Positions 45,896 through 57,643 of a stretch of DNA of 64,000 bases are shown here, one piece after another. Each line of letters starts with the position of its first letter. Position 1 is the stretch's first letter. This stretch comes from Erythroxylum novogranatense. Lineage: Eukaryota > Streptophyta > Magnoliopsida > Malpighiales > Erythroxylaceae. Where the stretch lies: assembly GCA_029891385.1 (NCBI GenBank), contig CM057224.1, forward strand, positions 34,849,005 through 34,913,004, written 5' to 3'. The notes under the pieces were generated by a model. That model worked only from the letters and a program-made list of their open reading frames with translations, did not search any database and had not been told where the DNA came from. The position numbers and the translations under genes are program-made.

Positions 45896-47935
45896 TCAAC
45901 AACTGTCTTCCTTGCGAGGATAGGGCATGTTCTTGATAGGCGATGTATTAGACAAAGGGCTATCTGAAGAACTATCTGAACAAGGAACTCGATAAATGTT
46001 CTGTTTTATACTTCCCCTACTAGACAGGTCTTCCGCGATTTGTATGATTGCTTTCTCGCTTGATCTCGGGTCTTGTGCGTGAATGCATGCTTCATCAATT
46101 TTCCGCACTTCTTACGCAATCGATCTGCGGACGGATCATCATCAACATTATCTTGAAATAATTTTGACTTTCCTTTGTAAAATCTTTTGGACACCTTGGT
46201 TGAATATCTGGAACAACCTTTATCTCTGTTCTCTGTGATTGGGAACATAGTACACGGTGGTGGGGGCGTCTTGAGGATATGGAAAATGATCGATAAGCCT
46301 CAAGGTATCGTAAAAGACTTCTCTTTTCATTTAGTAATCGCCACGTGATACCATTAATCAACATAGGTTGCACGAGCTACTATTTTCTTCATTTGGTTCA
46401 ACATCGATTATAATAGCATTGCTCAGTTGGTAATAACTTCTACCAATTTGATTTCCACCTATATTTTCTCAAGAACTTCTAGTAGTTATATACCTTGGAC
46501 TTGGTTCATCATCGATAAACTCTGATCTGCAGATTGCTTCGGTTGTGTTCCTTAGAAGTCTCTTGAACAAGCCATTCTTCTGCTGGTTCCTCCTTTATAA
46601 TGCCGTGTCTCATGAATCGTGCTTTCATCCTTGGTTCTTCTTGTTGAGCACTAGAATTTCTTGAAGCTGCATATGCTCGGTTTCGTTTCAACTTGAACAA
46701 TATCGCATCTCTTTTGTAGACTAACATCCTCGGCATTGAGATGCTCTTCTTTTGACTAACCTTCTTAGTCTTTTCTCCTTGATTAGTTTTGCTGATTTCT
46801 TCACGGGAGATTTTCCTTTAACAGATGTTGCTTTTCTCTTCCTCTAAGTCTCTTTAGATCTTACGGCGTATCCTCTTCCGAATAGAGACTAAGGATCTTG
46901 TGGCTTTAGTTGCACAAGATTTAAGTTTTTCTCACCTTTGTTCTCTGGCAATCTTCTCTTCCTGTTGCCTCGAGTCCCGATTCTTGGAGATCTCTTGGCT
47001 TTCTTCACAACTTCGCTCAAGAGACTTTCTCCTTGTCTCTTTGGCGCACTTTTCTTTGCCCTCTGAGATTGACTTTCTGCGACAAGAGGACTCGCCATTT
47101 TCATGAGAGGTCTCCCTAACACTCTCCTTAATTCTGCGATGGCGATTTGATACTTCTGAGCGATTGAGAACTTGGGGCAGAGTCTTCTTCAATATCGCTC
47201 CCCTCGGTTCTTGGTTTCTTTGAAGAACCGGCGTGATCTTTGTCTCATCGTATTCGGACCCATTATTTGAATAGTATGAGCATCAATCTTGCTCTTCATT
47301 GGAGCAGTTAAATCTTATACCTTTGTGCGATTTAATCTTGGATTCCATAAAGATCCTCGTCAAAATCATACCATAAGGATAATCTGGAAGTTTCCTTTAA
47401 CCCTTAACCATATAGTGAAAGATTAAGAAGGGTAGATCTATAGGATTTGATTGAGAAGAAAGAATGACATTGTTAATCTAAAGTAGTCACCAAATGCCTT
47501 GAACCAACTCTAGGAAGAATGCAATTGAGCAGATTGCATGCGTAACCCTAACCTTTGGAATCGATTTGATGTCTTCCTTTCTCTTGAATCATTTGTGCTA
47601 TAGAGTTGCCTCTTGACATCTTCTTCTTTCATTCCAACTGAGGACATCCATCCGGCCTTGGTAGACAGTTTTTCACCAACGGATGGGCAATCAGTTACTT
47701 TCCTTATCAAATCCTTTGTGACAATAACTGATATTCTATCCACAGAGGATACAATAGTGTCTTCTATCAGACGAGCGTTCTTCCAAAACTCATATATCTC
47801 ATTTATATAGACAGGTTCTTGTATCTGAAAGAAGTTCTTCCAGCCAGCTCTTATAATCTCAGGTTCTACATCCATGCCGTCACCCCTTAGTGATTCAAAG
47901 TTCACAATTCTTCCATAAATCATTGCTGCTTCCAT
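45896..47935 (-). pseudogene. ORF3 at the envelope-like position of a Sirevirus-type element
   Basis: Lies after RNase H and before the PPT, in the same orientation as pol, where many Sireviruses carry an extra ORF. The first part (47,935-47,510, 141 codons, 'MEAAMIYGRIVNFESLRGD', then W-x-NFF-x-x-x-x-PVY and a block rich in Ile/Val) resembles the 'putative plant transposon protein' domain found in such ORFs. The remainder to ~45,900 is broken across frames and very rich in Lys, Arg, Ser and Glu. No signal peptide or membrane segment is seen, so nothing here supports a working envelope protein. The family match is from memory and moderate. Confidence 0.5.
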
Positions 47936-48316
47936 TGTATAGAGCGAAAGATTATCTTCTGGAAAGCTTTTGAGTGAGAAGATTTTGAGAGAATTGGTAA
48001 AGTAGAAATGAGCCGTCGGGAGATGATGAAAAGATCGCTATAATATCATCTTGATCTACTTATAGGGTTATGGACTGATGGGTTCTCGAATCATTAAGAA
48101 CCTCGAGTTTATCAGATATTTCCTTCCAAAAATCTTTCTTGTGAGAAAAGTTACCAGCTGTAACTCACTGTGTATAACGCCGTTAGTTTCTCACGTTATT
48201 TTAGCCTAACCGCTCATTTAGCATCACCATATTGAGATTGCATCTTATCTTAAAGCGTTCTTCACTCGGTGGTTTAGTGAAGATGTCCGCCCATTGAAGC
48301 TTTGTTTCAGCGAACT

Positions 48317-49734
48317 TTAGAAGCACCACCATTCTCGAGCGTAGTCTCTCGTGAAATGATGTCCGACTTCTATATGCTTTACTCGAATCTTTGAATTGAT
48401 TCTTTGATGATTTATTACCTTTGGTGTTGTCGCAATAAATTGGAATCTCCTCCTCATTAACTGAATAGTCTTGGTGATACTTGATCCACGATTACGGTGC
48501 GTGAACAAAGAACTTCTGGCGGACATGTATTACCTTGGCGGTTGATAAAGCAATTGAGCTTTGTCTCTTGCTTGACCAGAGACTAGATTTCCTCAAGAAA
48601 GTGACATCCTCCACTTGTGCTCTTTCTTTCGATTCTATCTCGGCATAATCCGCATCACAAGATCCGATTAACCTGAAATCTTTACCTTTCTCAAACATTA
48701 AGCAAAGATCGATAGTACTTGTGAGATATCTCAAAAAATTTAACAACGAAGAAATGAGACTCTCAGATTGGCTTGAAATCTTGCACACAAGCATACACCT
48801 AGCAGAATATCGTGTCTACTTGTTGTAAGATACAATAAAGAACCGATCATCCCTCTATATAGGGTTTGATCCACCTTCTTACCAAGTTCGTCTTTCGACA
48901 AAAGGTTTGAAGGATGCATCGGAGTTGCCATTGGCTTCATATTATTCATGTCAAACTTATTCAAAGAACTCTTTCACATACTTACATTGATGAATGAAGA
49001 TCTTCTCTTTAGTGCGCATAACTTGCAACCCAAGAAAGAACTTTAATTCACCCATCATACTCATTTCAAATTCTCTTTCATTAGTCTCTCAAACTTTAAA
49101 CACAACTCTTTTGTAGTAGCATCAAAGATAATATCATCAACGTAGATCTGTCTAAGATAAAATCATTACGAAAACTCTTTCTAAAGAGCGTCTTATCAAC
49201 TTGACCTCTGCTGAAACCATTTTCTATTAAGAAGGTACTCGAGCGATCATACCAAGCTCTGGGGCTTGCTTTAGGCCGTATAAGGCTTTGTGAAGTCTAT
49301 AGACATAATCTGGATTTTAACATCTTCAAAGCCGGAGGTTGTTTCACATAGACTTCTTCGTCTATAAAGCCATTCGAAATGCACTCTTAACATCCATTTG
49401 AAACAACTTTATATCGTGACAGTTGCATATGCCAACAAAATCTGATAGCTTCAAGTCTCGCTCTTTGGAGCATATGTTTCGTTGTAGTATATTCCTTCTT
49501 GCTGATTGTAACCTTGTGCTACTAATCTGGCCTTGTTACGACTCACTCTTCCTAATTCGTCTAACTTATTCTTGAAAACCCATCTTGTTCCTATAATGGA
49601 TTTCTTAGGAGGTTTTGGAACTAAGGACCGACGGTATTCCTTGTGAATTGGTTCACTCTTCTTGCATGGCTAACACCCAAGCTTCGTCTTGAAGAGCTTC
49701 CTCAACCTTCTTAGGTTCTACTTCGAGATAAAAG
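48317..49734 (-). pseudogene. Copia-3 reverse transcriptase-RNase H remnant
   Basis: The late-RT/RNase H link is readable in 48,740-48,964 ('NNMKPMATPMHPSNLLSKDE', 'GSLLYLTTSRHDILLGVCLC', equivalent to the usual GSLLYLTASRPDI). RNase H pieces follow ('IGSCDADYAEIESKERAQVE' near 48,640, 'SSLWSSKRQSSIALSTAKVI' near 48,560). Upstream RT (49,000-49,730) shows copia-like nucleotide blocks, e.g. the Leu-Lys-Gln-Ala-Pro-type stretch near 49,270, but is out of frame throughout. No intact YVDD was found. Confidence 0.75.
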
Positions 49735-51480
49735 CTACATTAGCTTCTCGTCTAATCTGGACCTTGTCCTAACTCCTTCTGAGGTCTCACCGATAATTAA
49801 CTCTTCTGGATGAGAACTTTTATACTTCCAATCTCGTCTTAGTTCTATAGTTTCTGGAATATCTTCAATCTTATTCTCATGAGTGTCTGACGAGGGAGTT
49901 TCTGAGGCATCATCTAGGTTCTTTGAAGGACCTTCAATCTCCATGTCATCTTCCTTATGGGTTTGAGAACTATCATCAAATTTGACATGGATCGTCTCTT
50001 CAATAGTCTTTGAAGTCAGGTTGTAAACTCGAAATGCCTTAGACAATAATGAGTAACCTAGAAATATTCCTGGATAGGTCTTTGAATCAAATTTATCCAA
50101 CAGCTCTCTCGTATTCAGAATGGAACATTTGCACCCGAATGGATGAAAGTAGGATATGCTTGGTCTTCTTCCATTCCATAACTCGTAAGGAGTTTTCTTG
50201 ACATAGGTCGCAACAAGATCCTATTCGAATATAGCATCTTTGTATTCACGACTTACCTTGAGAAATTTTAGGAAGATTAGTCTCACATAGCATAGTCCTT
50301 GCCATCTCTTGAATCGTCCTATTCTTTCTCTCAACAACTCCATTCATTGTGGAGTTCTAGGGCCGAAGTTGTGGGAAATTCCATTCTCCTCACGAAAACT
50401 CTAAACTTCTCATTCTCAAATTCTCCGCCATGATCACTCCCGATACTAGCTATAGACATTCCTTTTCATTACAGTAACTTTACGGATAGAGTTCTAAAGC
50501 ACTTAAAAGACTCATCTTTGTGTGATAAAACAATATCCAACAAAATCGAGTAAAATCATCAACAATGACAAGTCCATATTTCTTTACGCTTAAGACTTAA
50601 TGTCCTTGTAGGACCAAACAAATCCATATGTAATAGTTCTAAAGGTCTTGAAGAAGTTACAAAATTTTAGAAGAGAAAGAGGTTTTAACTGTTTTCCTTT
50701 CAAACAATTTTCACGAAAAATTCTTTGTCAAAACTTATTTTGGTAAACCTCTTACCAAATCATGTTTTACCAATTTTGAAATATGTTTCAAAGAGACATG
50801 ACCTAGCTTTTTATGCCAGATTAGTCTTTCTTCTTCAGAAGATAGAAAGCATGAGATATTTTGACTTTGAAAATCTTCTAAGTTGATTTTGTAAAGGTTG
50901 TTTCTTCTCTTGGCAGAGAAAAGTATAAACCCATCTTTGTTTTTGACTTCACAAAGATTTTGATTGAATGTAACTATAAAACCATAATCACACAACTGAC
51001 TCACACTAATCAAGTTATGCTTTAGACCATCAACAAGCAGTACATTATTTATGCATGCAAAGGAATCTTTACCTATTTTCTCGATTCTAATGATTTTGCC
51101 CTGCTGGTTGTCTCCGAAAGTTACTGATCCTCCCTTCTTATACTGAAGGTCTAGGAACATAGACCTTCTTCCCGTCATGTGTCGCGAGCATCCACTGTCT
51201 AAATACCAATGGTGCTTGTCGTATCTTCCAAGGAAGGATATCTGCAGGAGAAACTATTTTATTTCTTGGTACCCAAATTTTCTTGGGTCCTTTATGGTTA
51301 GTAGTATGCACATGATATGATCTTTGATGCATATTACTCGGACGTTGATTAAAATATGTTATCCTATTTCTTCCTTTTTGAGAGACAAATTTATTACGAG
51401 ACTGAGTATTGTTTCCAGTAAACCCTAATCCAGTCTTATCACTAGGATGTCTACATTTTCCTAGCATATCATTCATTTTC
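49735..51480 (-). pseudogene. Copia-3 protease-integrase remnant
   Basis: The protease active site is legible at ~51,168-51,212 as 'HHWYLDSGCSRHMTGRR' (D-S-G). Then 'SVTFGDNQQGKIIRIEKIGK', 'LLVDGLKHNLISVSQLCDYG' and the pre-integrase 'ERLIWHKKLGHVSLKHISKL' (H-x3-H zinc ligands), open in 50,735-51,178. The integrase core (50,200-50,730) is scrambled. Its C-terminal module is open at 49,735-50,100: 'FDSKTYPGIFLGYSLLSKAF' and 'RVYNLTSKTIEETIHVKFDD'. Confidence 0.82.
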
Positions 51481-51614
51481 TTTGTACTCTCTGTGAAAGT
51501 AACTAGATCGGCTGATAGATTCTTGATCCTCAGTTTGAGTTGATTAATCTCATCTGATCAGTCTACAAGTTTCCTTTTAACTTCTAACTCCTTTTTTAAG
51601 CAAATATTTTCTCT

Positions 51615-52851
51615 CTATTTTCTCGATATTTCTAATATTCTCTGCATACTTTTCTTCAACAGTTTGTACTGTTTCAGAATAGCATGAGAATCTTCTAACA
51701 GTTCTGAATATGCATCATGCAAATTTTCGTAGTCGGATTTTACCTCCTCATCACTATCTTCCTCGGCCATTAGGCAAATGTTTGCATGTTCTGATGACTC
51801 GAGCTCAGCTGTCGTCGATTGAGATGAATCTAGGTCCTCTATGTTGCCATCATGCTTTTCTTGCCTTCTAATCTTCTTGGGTTTCTTCTTGAGAGTAGGG
51901 CATGCGGACTTATAGTGTCCAGCTGATTGCACTCTAACAAATGATAGAAGACTTTTTGGCTTAGCTTCATCTTTTCCATTCTTTACGAATGTCGGTTACT
52001 ACGGGCTTCTTCTTCCATATCGTCTTATCTTTACGGAAATGAAAGATAATTCGTCATCTTCATCACTCGATTCGAATCGATTGGCTAGAGTTGTCATCCT
52101 TGATTCTTCAATTTTCAATGCTTTTGATGACTTCCTCCTTCTCGAGTCTTATGATTCTTTTGTCCGACCTTGATGTTATTGACTTCTCTCGCTTGGGCTT
52201 ATCTTGACGTTGAGTTCAACTTCATAAATCTTTAAGGATCCCAAGAACTCATCTAGCTTTAATATGCTCAAGTCTTTAGCTTCTTGCACTGCCGTAACTT
52301 TTGGTCTCCATCTCTTAGGAAGACTTCTTAGGATCTTGCGAACGTGATCTTGATTATTGTATGTCCTTCCAAGAGCTTTCAATCCATTGATAATTGTTTG
52401 AAATCTTCCAAACATTTGATCAATAGATTCTTCATCTTCCATCTGAAAAGTTCATATTGATGTACAAGAATACTTATCTTGGATTCCTTAACTTGACTTG
52501 TGCCTTCATGAGCAATGGACAATGTGTCCCACATTTCTTTTGCTTNGTGTCGCAACCATGCACTTTGTCGTACTCGCTTCTACTTAGGGCACACGTTAAG
52601 AAAAATTTCGCCTTTGAATTCAGTTGTATTCTTACTTTCTGATCAGCCGTCCATCTGCTTCGTGGAATAGAACTACCTTCGTCATCTACAGGTATATAGG
52701 GTTCGTTCTCTATTACGTCTCAAAGGTCTACATGTGTAGATTCGATGAATAACCGCATCCTATCTTTCCAGTAATGATAGTCTTCTCCATTGAATGCTGG
52801 AGGTCTAGTGACTGAGGCTCCTTTAGCGATGTATACATGTGACTCCGCCAT
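51615..52851 (-). pseudogene. Copia-3 gag remnant
   Basis: The likely start is ATG 52,851: 'MAESHVYIAKGASVTRPPAF' then 'NGEDYHYWKDRMRLFIESTH', the Sirevirus gag N-terminus. After a broken ~280-bp stretch, 52,442-52,176 carries 'EDEESIDQMFGRFQTIINGL' and 'LPKRWRPKVTAVQEAKDLSI'. 51,932-51,615 carries the zinc-knuckle remnant 'GHYKSACPTLKKK' (first Cys pair lost) and an acidic stretch. An ambiguous base N is at 52,546 inside the broken part. Confidence 0.78.
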
Positions 52852-52890
52852 TATCTTTAATCCACACTTCGCCAAAGTGATTCTTGGATA

Positions 52891-52905
52891 CCGGGCTCGA
52901 TACCA
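52891..52905 (-). other. Primer-binding site of Copia-3
   Basis: The minus strand reads TGGTATCGAGCCCGG two bases after the 5' LTR. This is a variant of TGGTATCAGAGCCCGG in which CAG has become CG, the same pattern seen elsewhere in the window. Confidence 0.8.
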
Positions 52906-52907
52906 AT

Positions 52908-53866
52908 TGAAGTGAATCACACGTTAATCAAAGACTTAAAAACACAATAGAATGCCAAGAAGGGGTTGAATGTGTATTCTCCTTTTGAATATCTTTTAGA
53001 ATTACTTGTTAGAATTAAGATTCTTTACGAAATTCTTATTAATCTGATTGATCAAACTTTTCAATGCTAAGTATATGAATAGTAAATAAAGATCAACTTT
53101 GAAACTAAAAGTGAGATAGAGAGTGAGAGTAGTACACGCAGATTTATCTGGTTCACCCCAAACCGTGGGCTACGTCCAATCCTCGAGTTTCTTCCGAGAT
53201 TTCACTATCTCTTCAAACGTTACGATATTCTTTCACGAGCCTCTTGAGTCTCTACAACCAAGATTCTTTCACACTTAGCCTCTGCGGGCTATCTGCACAA
53301 CTTTTCTTTTCGAAAATATTTGAACACTCATTACTGAAGGATAGCGTTCACTAATTCGCACTTAATCGCTTTTAAGCTTTGTAATTTTTCTCAAAACAAT
53401 GAAGCACTTGATTTTCGACTTGACTTTTATTTATAGCATTCGTCTCTAATCGCTTCTTGATTCTTGAATCTTGAATCTTTAAAGAAACGGTTAATCAGTT
53501 GAGTTCTGTAACTAACTCGAACTGACTCTTGCGTCTGTTTCTTTTCTGCGTCTGCGTCTGCATCTGCGTCTGCTTTTGTTTCTGCGTCTGTATCTACATT
53601 TGCGCTCTCGTCTATTATTATCTTGTGTCATCTGCGTCGTGTTGACTTTTTACTTTGATAAACTTAAATACGTGTTTTGATTTGTGCATCATGCGCTCAG
53701 ATCGACTTTTTCAACTTAGTCTGTGTCAACTTCGCCTCAGATCGTCATCTTAAATACATCTCCTAATTAAATCAGATCGTTTGTATTGTTTTGTTTTTTG
53801 TATTTGATCTCACTATGTTTGTTATACATCAAAATCATTTTTATGTAAAGTCATTTTGACTTAACA
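52908..53866 (-). mobile_element. Copia-3 5' LTR (959 bp)
   Basis: TGAAGTGAATCACACG to TTAACA, followed by CACAC. It differs from the other LTR mainly by small indels such as 'cctcagag' against 'cctcgag' and 'gcgtctgtgtt' against 'gcgtcgtgtt'. Confidence 0.9.
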
Positions 53867-53871
53867 CACAC

Positions 53872-54728
53872 AATTTAACAAAGATAGCACACATAGGGCA
53901 TTTGCCCATTATACAACAACTATAAAAATGTTACCCATCTAATGTCAGAATTCGAATTCAAGATTGCCCTTCCTCCTTGTCTTGAGTGGGGTTTTCTTGA
54001 TTTCCTTCAATTAAACCATAGTCTATTTAATAAATACCTTCTAAAAGAAAGGCATAGCATTCATAAAAATCATGCAAAGGTAAAATAAACTTTAAACCTA
54101 ACTTACCCATAAGCCATCTATGCTAGAATAACCAAGACCTTAGCTTAGAAGTCCCCAAAATCCATAGATCTTACCTTCTCTTCTTTCTTTCTCCAAACCC
54201 TACACAAACCCTAACTTCCATTTCATCCCATTTTCGAATCTAACATAAACAAAGATGGGACTTACCTCTAACAAGAAATTTTCTCTTCTTTTTCCTCTTC
54301 TGCAAGCTTCCTACGACTCTCTTCCACCTAGCCGAAAGCTCCTTTTCTCCTTGGTTCACAATTTCTTTTCTTTCCTTTTGGGTTCTACGACACTTGCCTC
54401 TCCCTTCCTTAACAACTTAACTCTTTATATTTCTCAACTGAAAGCCCTCTTCAAAACTACATAGTTTTGAGCTCTCTTCATACAAAACCTTTTTTAGCTC
54501 TCCTCCTCACAAGCCCACTACACACTAAAGCCCATTCTTCCAACATAAATTCTAACCCTTCATATTAACTTCAAAATTTCCAATTCCCAATCATACTAAC
54601 TAATTCAAGACTCAACAAATACATATATATATACACATAATTAAAACAATTAAAGCAAGAATAAAGAATAAGTCAAATAAAACAATAAATAAATAAATAA
54701 ATAAATAAAAATTTTTCGAGGCCCAACA
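53872..54728 (-). mobile_element. Tekay 5' LTR, segment 3 (sense start of the element)
   Basis: Resumes at 'aatttaacaaagatagcac', matching 17,212-18,073 nearly base for base, and ends 'cgaggcccaaca'. GTGAT (54,729-54,733) is the right copy of the element's duplication. Confidence 0.92.
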
Positions 54729-56929
54729 GTGATCCTTATCACCATATTATTCATATATCAATAACCTCATAAATATCATCTATACTTAGGGTTTGAACCA
54801 CAATAAAATAATGTGAAACTATTTCATAACCCAATTGATCATTTCATATTTTTCTAACTACATGCTTTAGGGCAACTTTTCATGACCATTCTGATAAGGT
54901 AAATGACATAATTAGGCAACACTTCCTTCTACTAAGTTGTTCTCCAATGTCTTAAGTTTCTAATAACAATAAGATCATACAATTTGATTTAGTATTCCAA
55001 AAGTTATACTCAATTTACTTTGGCCTGTTCTTTGAACCATAACAGTACTATGTGTTTAAATTCAAGTAAGATTTTGAAATTCTTACAGATAGAATTAAAA
55101 TTCAATCTCTTCAAAAAATTTGTAGCCATATGTGTCTAGTTCAATTTAAATTAAGAATCATTCCAAACACAAAACTACCGATCAAAATATAGTCAAAATA
55201 ACGAAGTATGTTTAGTGAAATCAAACCAGTTATCATATTCCAGTACTCCTCAACTTTTTTATCTTAAATTCAATAACCAATCCATTTCAGATGGCTATAA
55301 TTTTTGGTGTAGATGAAGAAAAAAGTTTTATGAGTCTATTGGTTCAAGAACCAAGTCATTTAGACATCGGCTGAAGAAGTTATAACAAAAATACCAAAGG
55401 ATGTTTAGAAACAAATTCTTTACGAAAAACGTTGAAAGTCGCGATCGTGCATCTGTATGACCGCAAGATCCACCTACACCTGCGAAGTTATCGCAACCTT
55501 ACCACTTCTTCAGCACGATCACGCTTTCTCTCTTCTTCTTCACTAAATATCTCTTCTTCTTCTCCTTCCATTTTTTCATTTCTTCTCCAGATTTATCACT
55601 TCTAAATCATCTGTTATGCATTTCTATATCCAATACAAACTCTAAACAAATCAGATTCAAACTTATACTTCAAACATAAAAAAAATCTGAAACTTTATAT
55701 TCACTTCCTATCTCTACTGTAGTTTTTTCTAGATTTTTATTCTCTCTTCAACCTTCTTCAATTAACACAAATGTCATTCAAACCAATTCTTCTAACTTCA
55801 TTTTAGCTCATCAACATACAACAATTCAAAAATTCAGGATTCACACTTAAACATCAAAATCTGATTCTCATACATGCAAAATCCATTTTTTGCATTTTGT
55901 TTCTCTTTCTACTTTCTTCTGATACATTTTTCCACATTTCTACTCTTTCATTTCATCATAAATTTATCAATTTATCAACTCTATACCATGACCTCACCAA
56001 CATCTTTAAATTCATTAAACTCATTTAAATTTTGACATCTAAGTGAGAATTCGAGTCCATAGAGAGAGTTTGATTGTTGTTATTCAACTACTCACTGAAG
56101 TTTGAATTGCTGTAAATTTAGCTAATAAGTAAGTTGAGTTTTAAGCTTTGTGTTATTATAGATGATATTATGATGATATTTTAAGGTTTAGCAGTGAACA
56201 CATGCATGACTTGTGTATGAAGCAATTCGGTGATAGTGATGATAAGAAGAGTTATGTGATGTGAACAGAAGGTGAATTTGCTAAGGAATGAATTAGGTTC
56301 TGTATTGGGATGGTTTTTGATTATGAAAATGATGCAGAGAGTCATGAAAATTGATGTATAAAAATATTCTCTGTTTTGAACTGTGAAATATGCATTAGGT
56401 TCATTTTGCACTGTACATACATGAATCTGTAAGTATTGATAGAAATGGATTTAAATGAGTTTAATGATATGACATGAAGATTTGGATGAAGTCATGATAT
56501 AGAGATGATAAAATGATAGGTTTCGATGAAAAGTGTAAAAAGATGGTAAAATGTGTCAGGTGAAAGAAAGAAAAGTGTAGAAAAATGAAAACATGCATGA
56601 ATATGTCGATTTCTGAATTGAATATGAATATTGAATTTTTTATTTATCTATGTTGGGTTGAACATAGAAGGAAGTAGCATAGGTTGTTGGACCAATGGTG
56701 GTTGACAAATTAAATTCTACTTATGTTTTGATAATAATAAAATGTATAGAATTGGTTAAGAAATTATTTCAGGTGATTTGGATTCAAATACATCAAGACT
56801 GCATCAATCTTGAATGGGCAAGACATAAATCATGGTGAAATCAAGAAGGAAATAATCTTCATCATGCAAGAGACATTAAACATGAAGATTATAGAAGATT
56901 TGATTGAATATAAATGTTGAAGCCAACAT

Positions 56930-57192
56930 AAGTCGACTAGTACATCATAAGTCAACTTATATATCAAGATCCGAACAACATAAGTCGACTAGTACATCAT
57001 AAGTCGACTAATATATCAAGATCTGTCAGGTTGAAAACAACACAAGTCGACTAATAGACTATAAGTCGACTTATCGAAGGATACAGGTCGACTTACAGTG
57101 CATAAGTCGACTTATAGAAGAGCGGAGATAAAATTTTACGAAAATTGTTGTTACAAGTCGACTTACACACCACGACAAGTCGACTTACGAGT
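56930..57192. repeat. AAGTCGACTT palindrome array in the solo LTR
   Basis: About eleven copies of (A/C)AAGTCGACTA/T in ~260 bp, several extended to TAAGTCGACTTA (a 12-bp palindrome), with variants 'aagtcaactt' and 'caggtcgactta'. It is the same word as in Copia-1. Confidence 0.88.
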
Positions 57193-57511
57193 ACAGCAAA
57201 CTGATTCTGACGAAGTCAATTAGTCACAAATGGAAAGGAGGAAATCAAGGAACGGCTAGGAAATATCAACAATGGCTAGTGGACATCCCCAATGGCTATA
57301 ATCATCTTATAGCTTGCAAATAAATAGAGAAACATCAAGGGAAATTTATGGAACGCAAAAATCAAAGTATACTACTATAGTTCCAAGAATTTGTTCTCAT
57401 ACTACTCTTAGCTTGGTCTTAATTCCATCCATCTGTACTGAGAGTTAGCATTTCTATTTTCTATCATTGTGATTATTGTGAGTTAAGTGATTAGAGGAGA
57501 ATCACTTGTTA

Positions 57512-57643
57512 GGTAAGATTTGTGCCGGAAGACAAATCAAGTGTAAAGGTAGCTTGAGCCGGAAATCAAGTGGTGTTGGTAGGATTTGTGCCGGAAGACA
57601 AATCAAGTGTAAAGGTAGCTTGAGCCGGAAATCAAGTGGTATT
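57512..57643. repeat. 66-bp tandem duplication in the solo LTR
   Basis: Two head-to-tail copies starting 'ggtaagatttgtgccggaag' and 'ggtaggatttgtgccggaag', differing at only two or three positions, within the solo LTR downstream of its repeat array. Confidence 0.92.

Larger units (their letters stand above)
44488..53866 (-). mobile_element. Copia-3: Sirevirus-like Ty1/copia element in the Tekay 5' LTR, TSD CACAC
   Basis: CACAC at 44,483-44,487 and 53,867-53,871. Plus-strand termini TGAAGTG...TTAACA, LTRs of 971 and 959 bp. Copia order PR-IN-RT-RH on the minus strand, followed by ~2.8 kb of extra sequence with an ORF between RNase H and the 3' LTR. The gag phrases 'LPKRWRPKVTAVQEAKDLSI' and 'GHYKSACPTLKKK', the AAAAAGGGGGAGAT polypurine tract and the 'attcaacccccctt' LTR end are all characteristic of the SIRE/Maximus group. 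Heavily frameshifted. Confidence 0.9.
15022..54728 (-). mobile_element. Tekay-like Ty3/gypsy chromovirus, 5' LTR at right, TSD GTGAT
   Basis: GTGAT flanks both ends (15,017-15,021 and 54,729-54,733). LTRs are about 3.0 kb, the interior is gag-PR-RT-RH-IN with a chromodomain-like tail, the primer-binding site resembles initiator tRNA-Met, and a polypurine tract abuts the 3' LTR. This combination fits the Tekay/Del chromovirus lineage. Removing the three nested copia elements (9,623, 9,726 and 9,379 bp plus one 5-bp duplication each) leaves ~11 kb. Every coding block has lesions, so it is non-autonomous. Internal order on the minus strand is PBS 32,600-32,617, gag start 32,428, RH-IN to 28,629, IN C-terminus 19,005-18,087, PPT 18,074-18,086. 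Confidence 0.93.
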
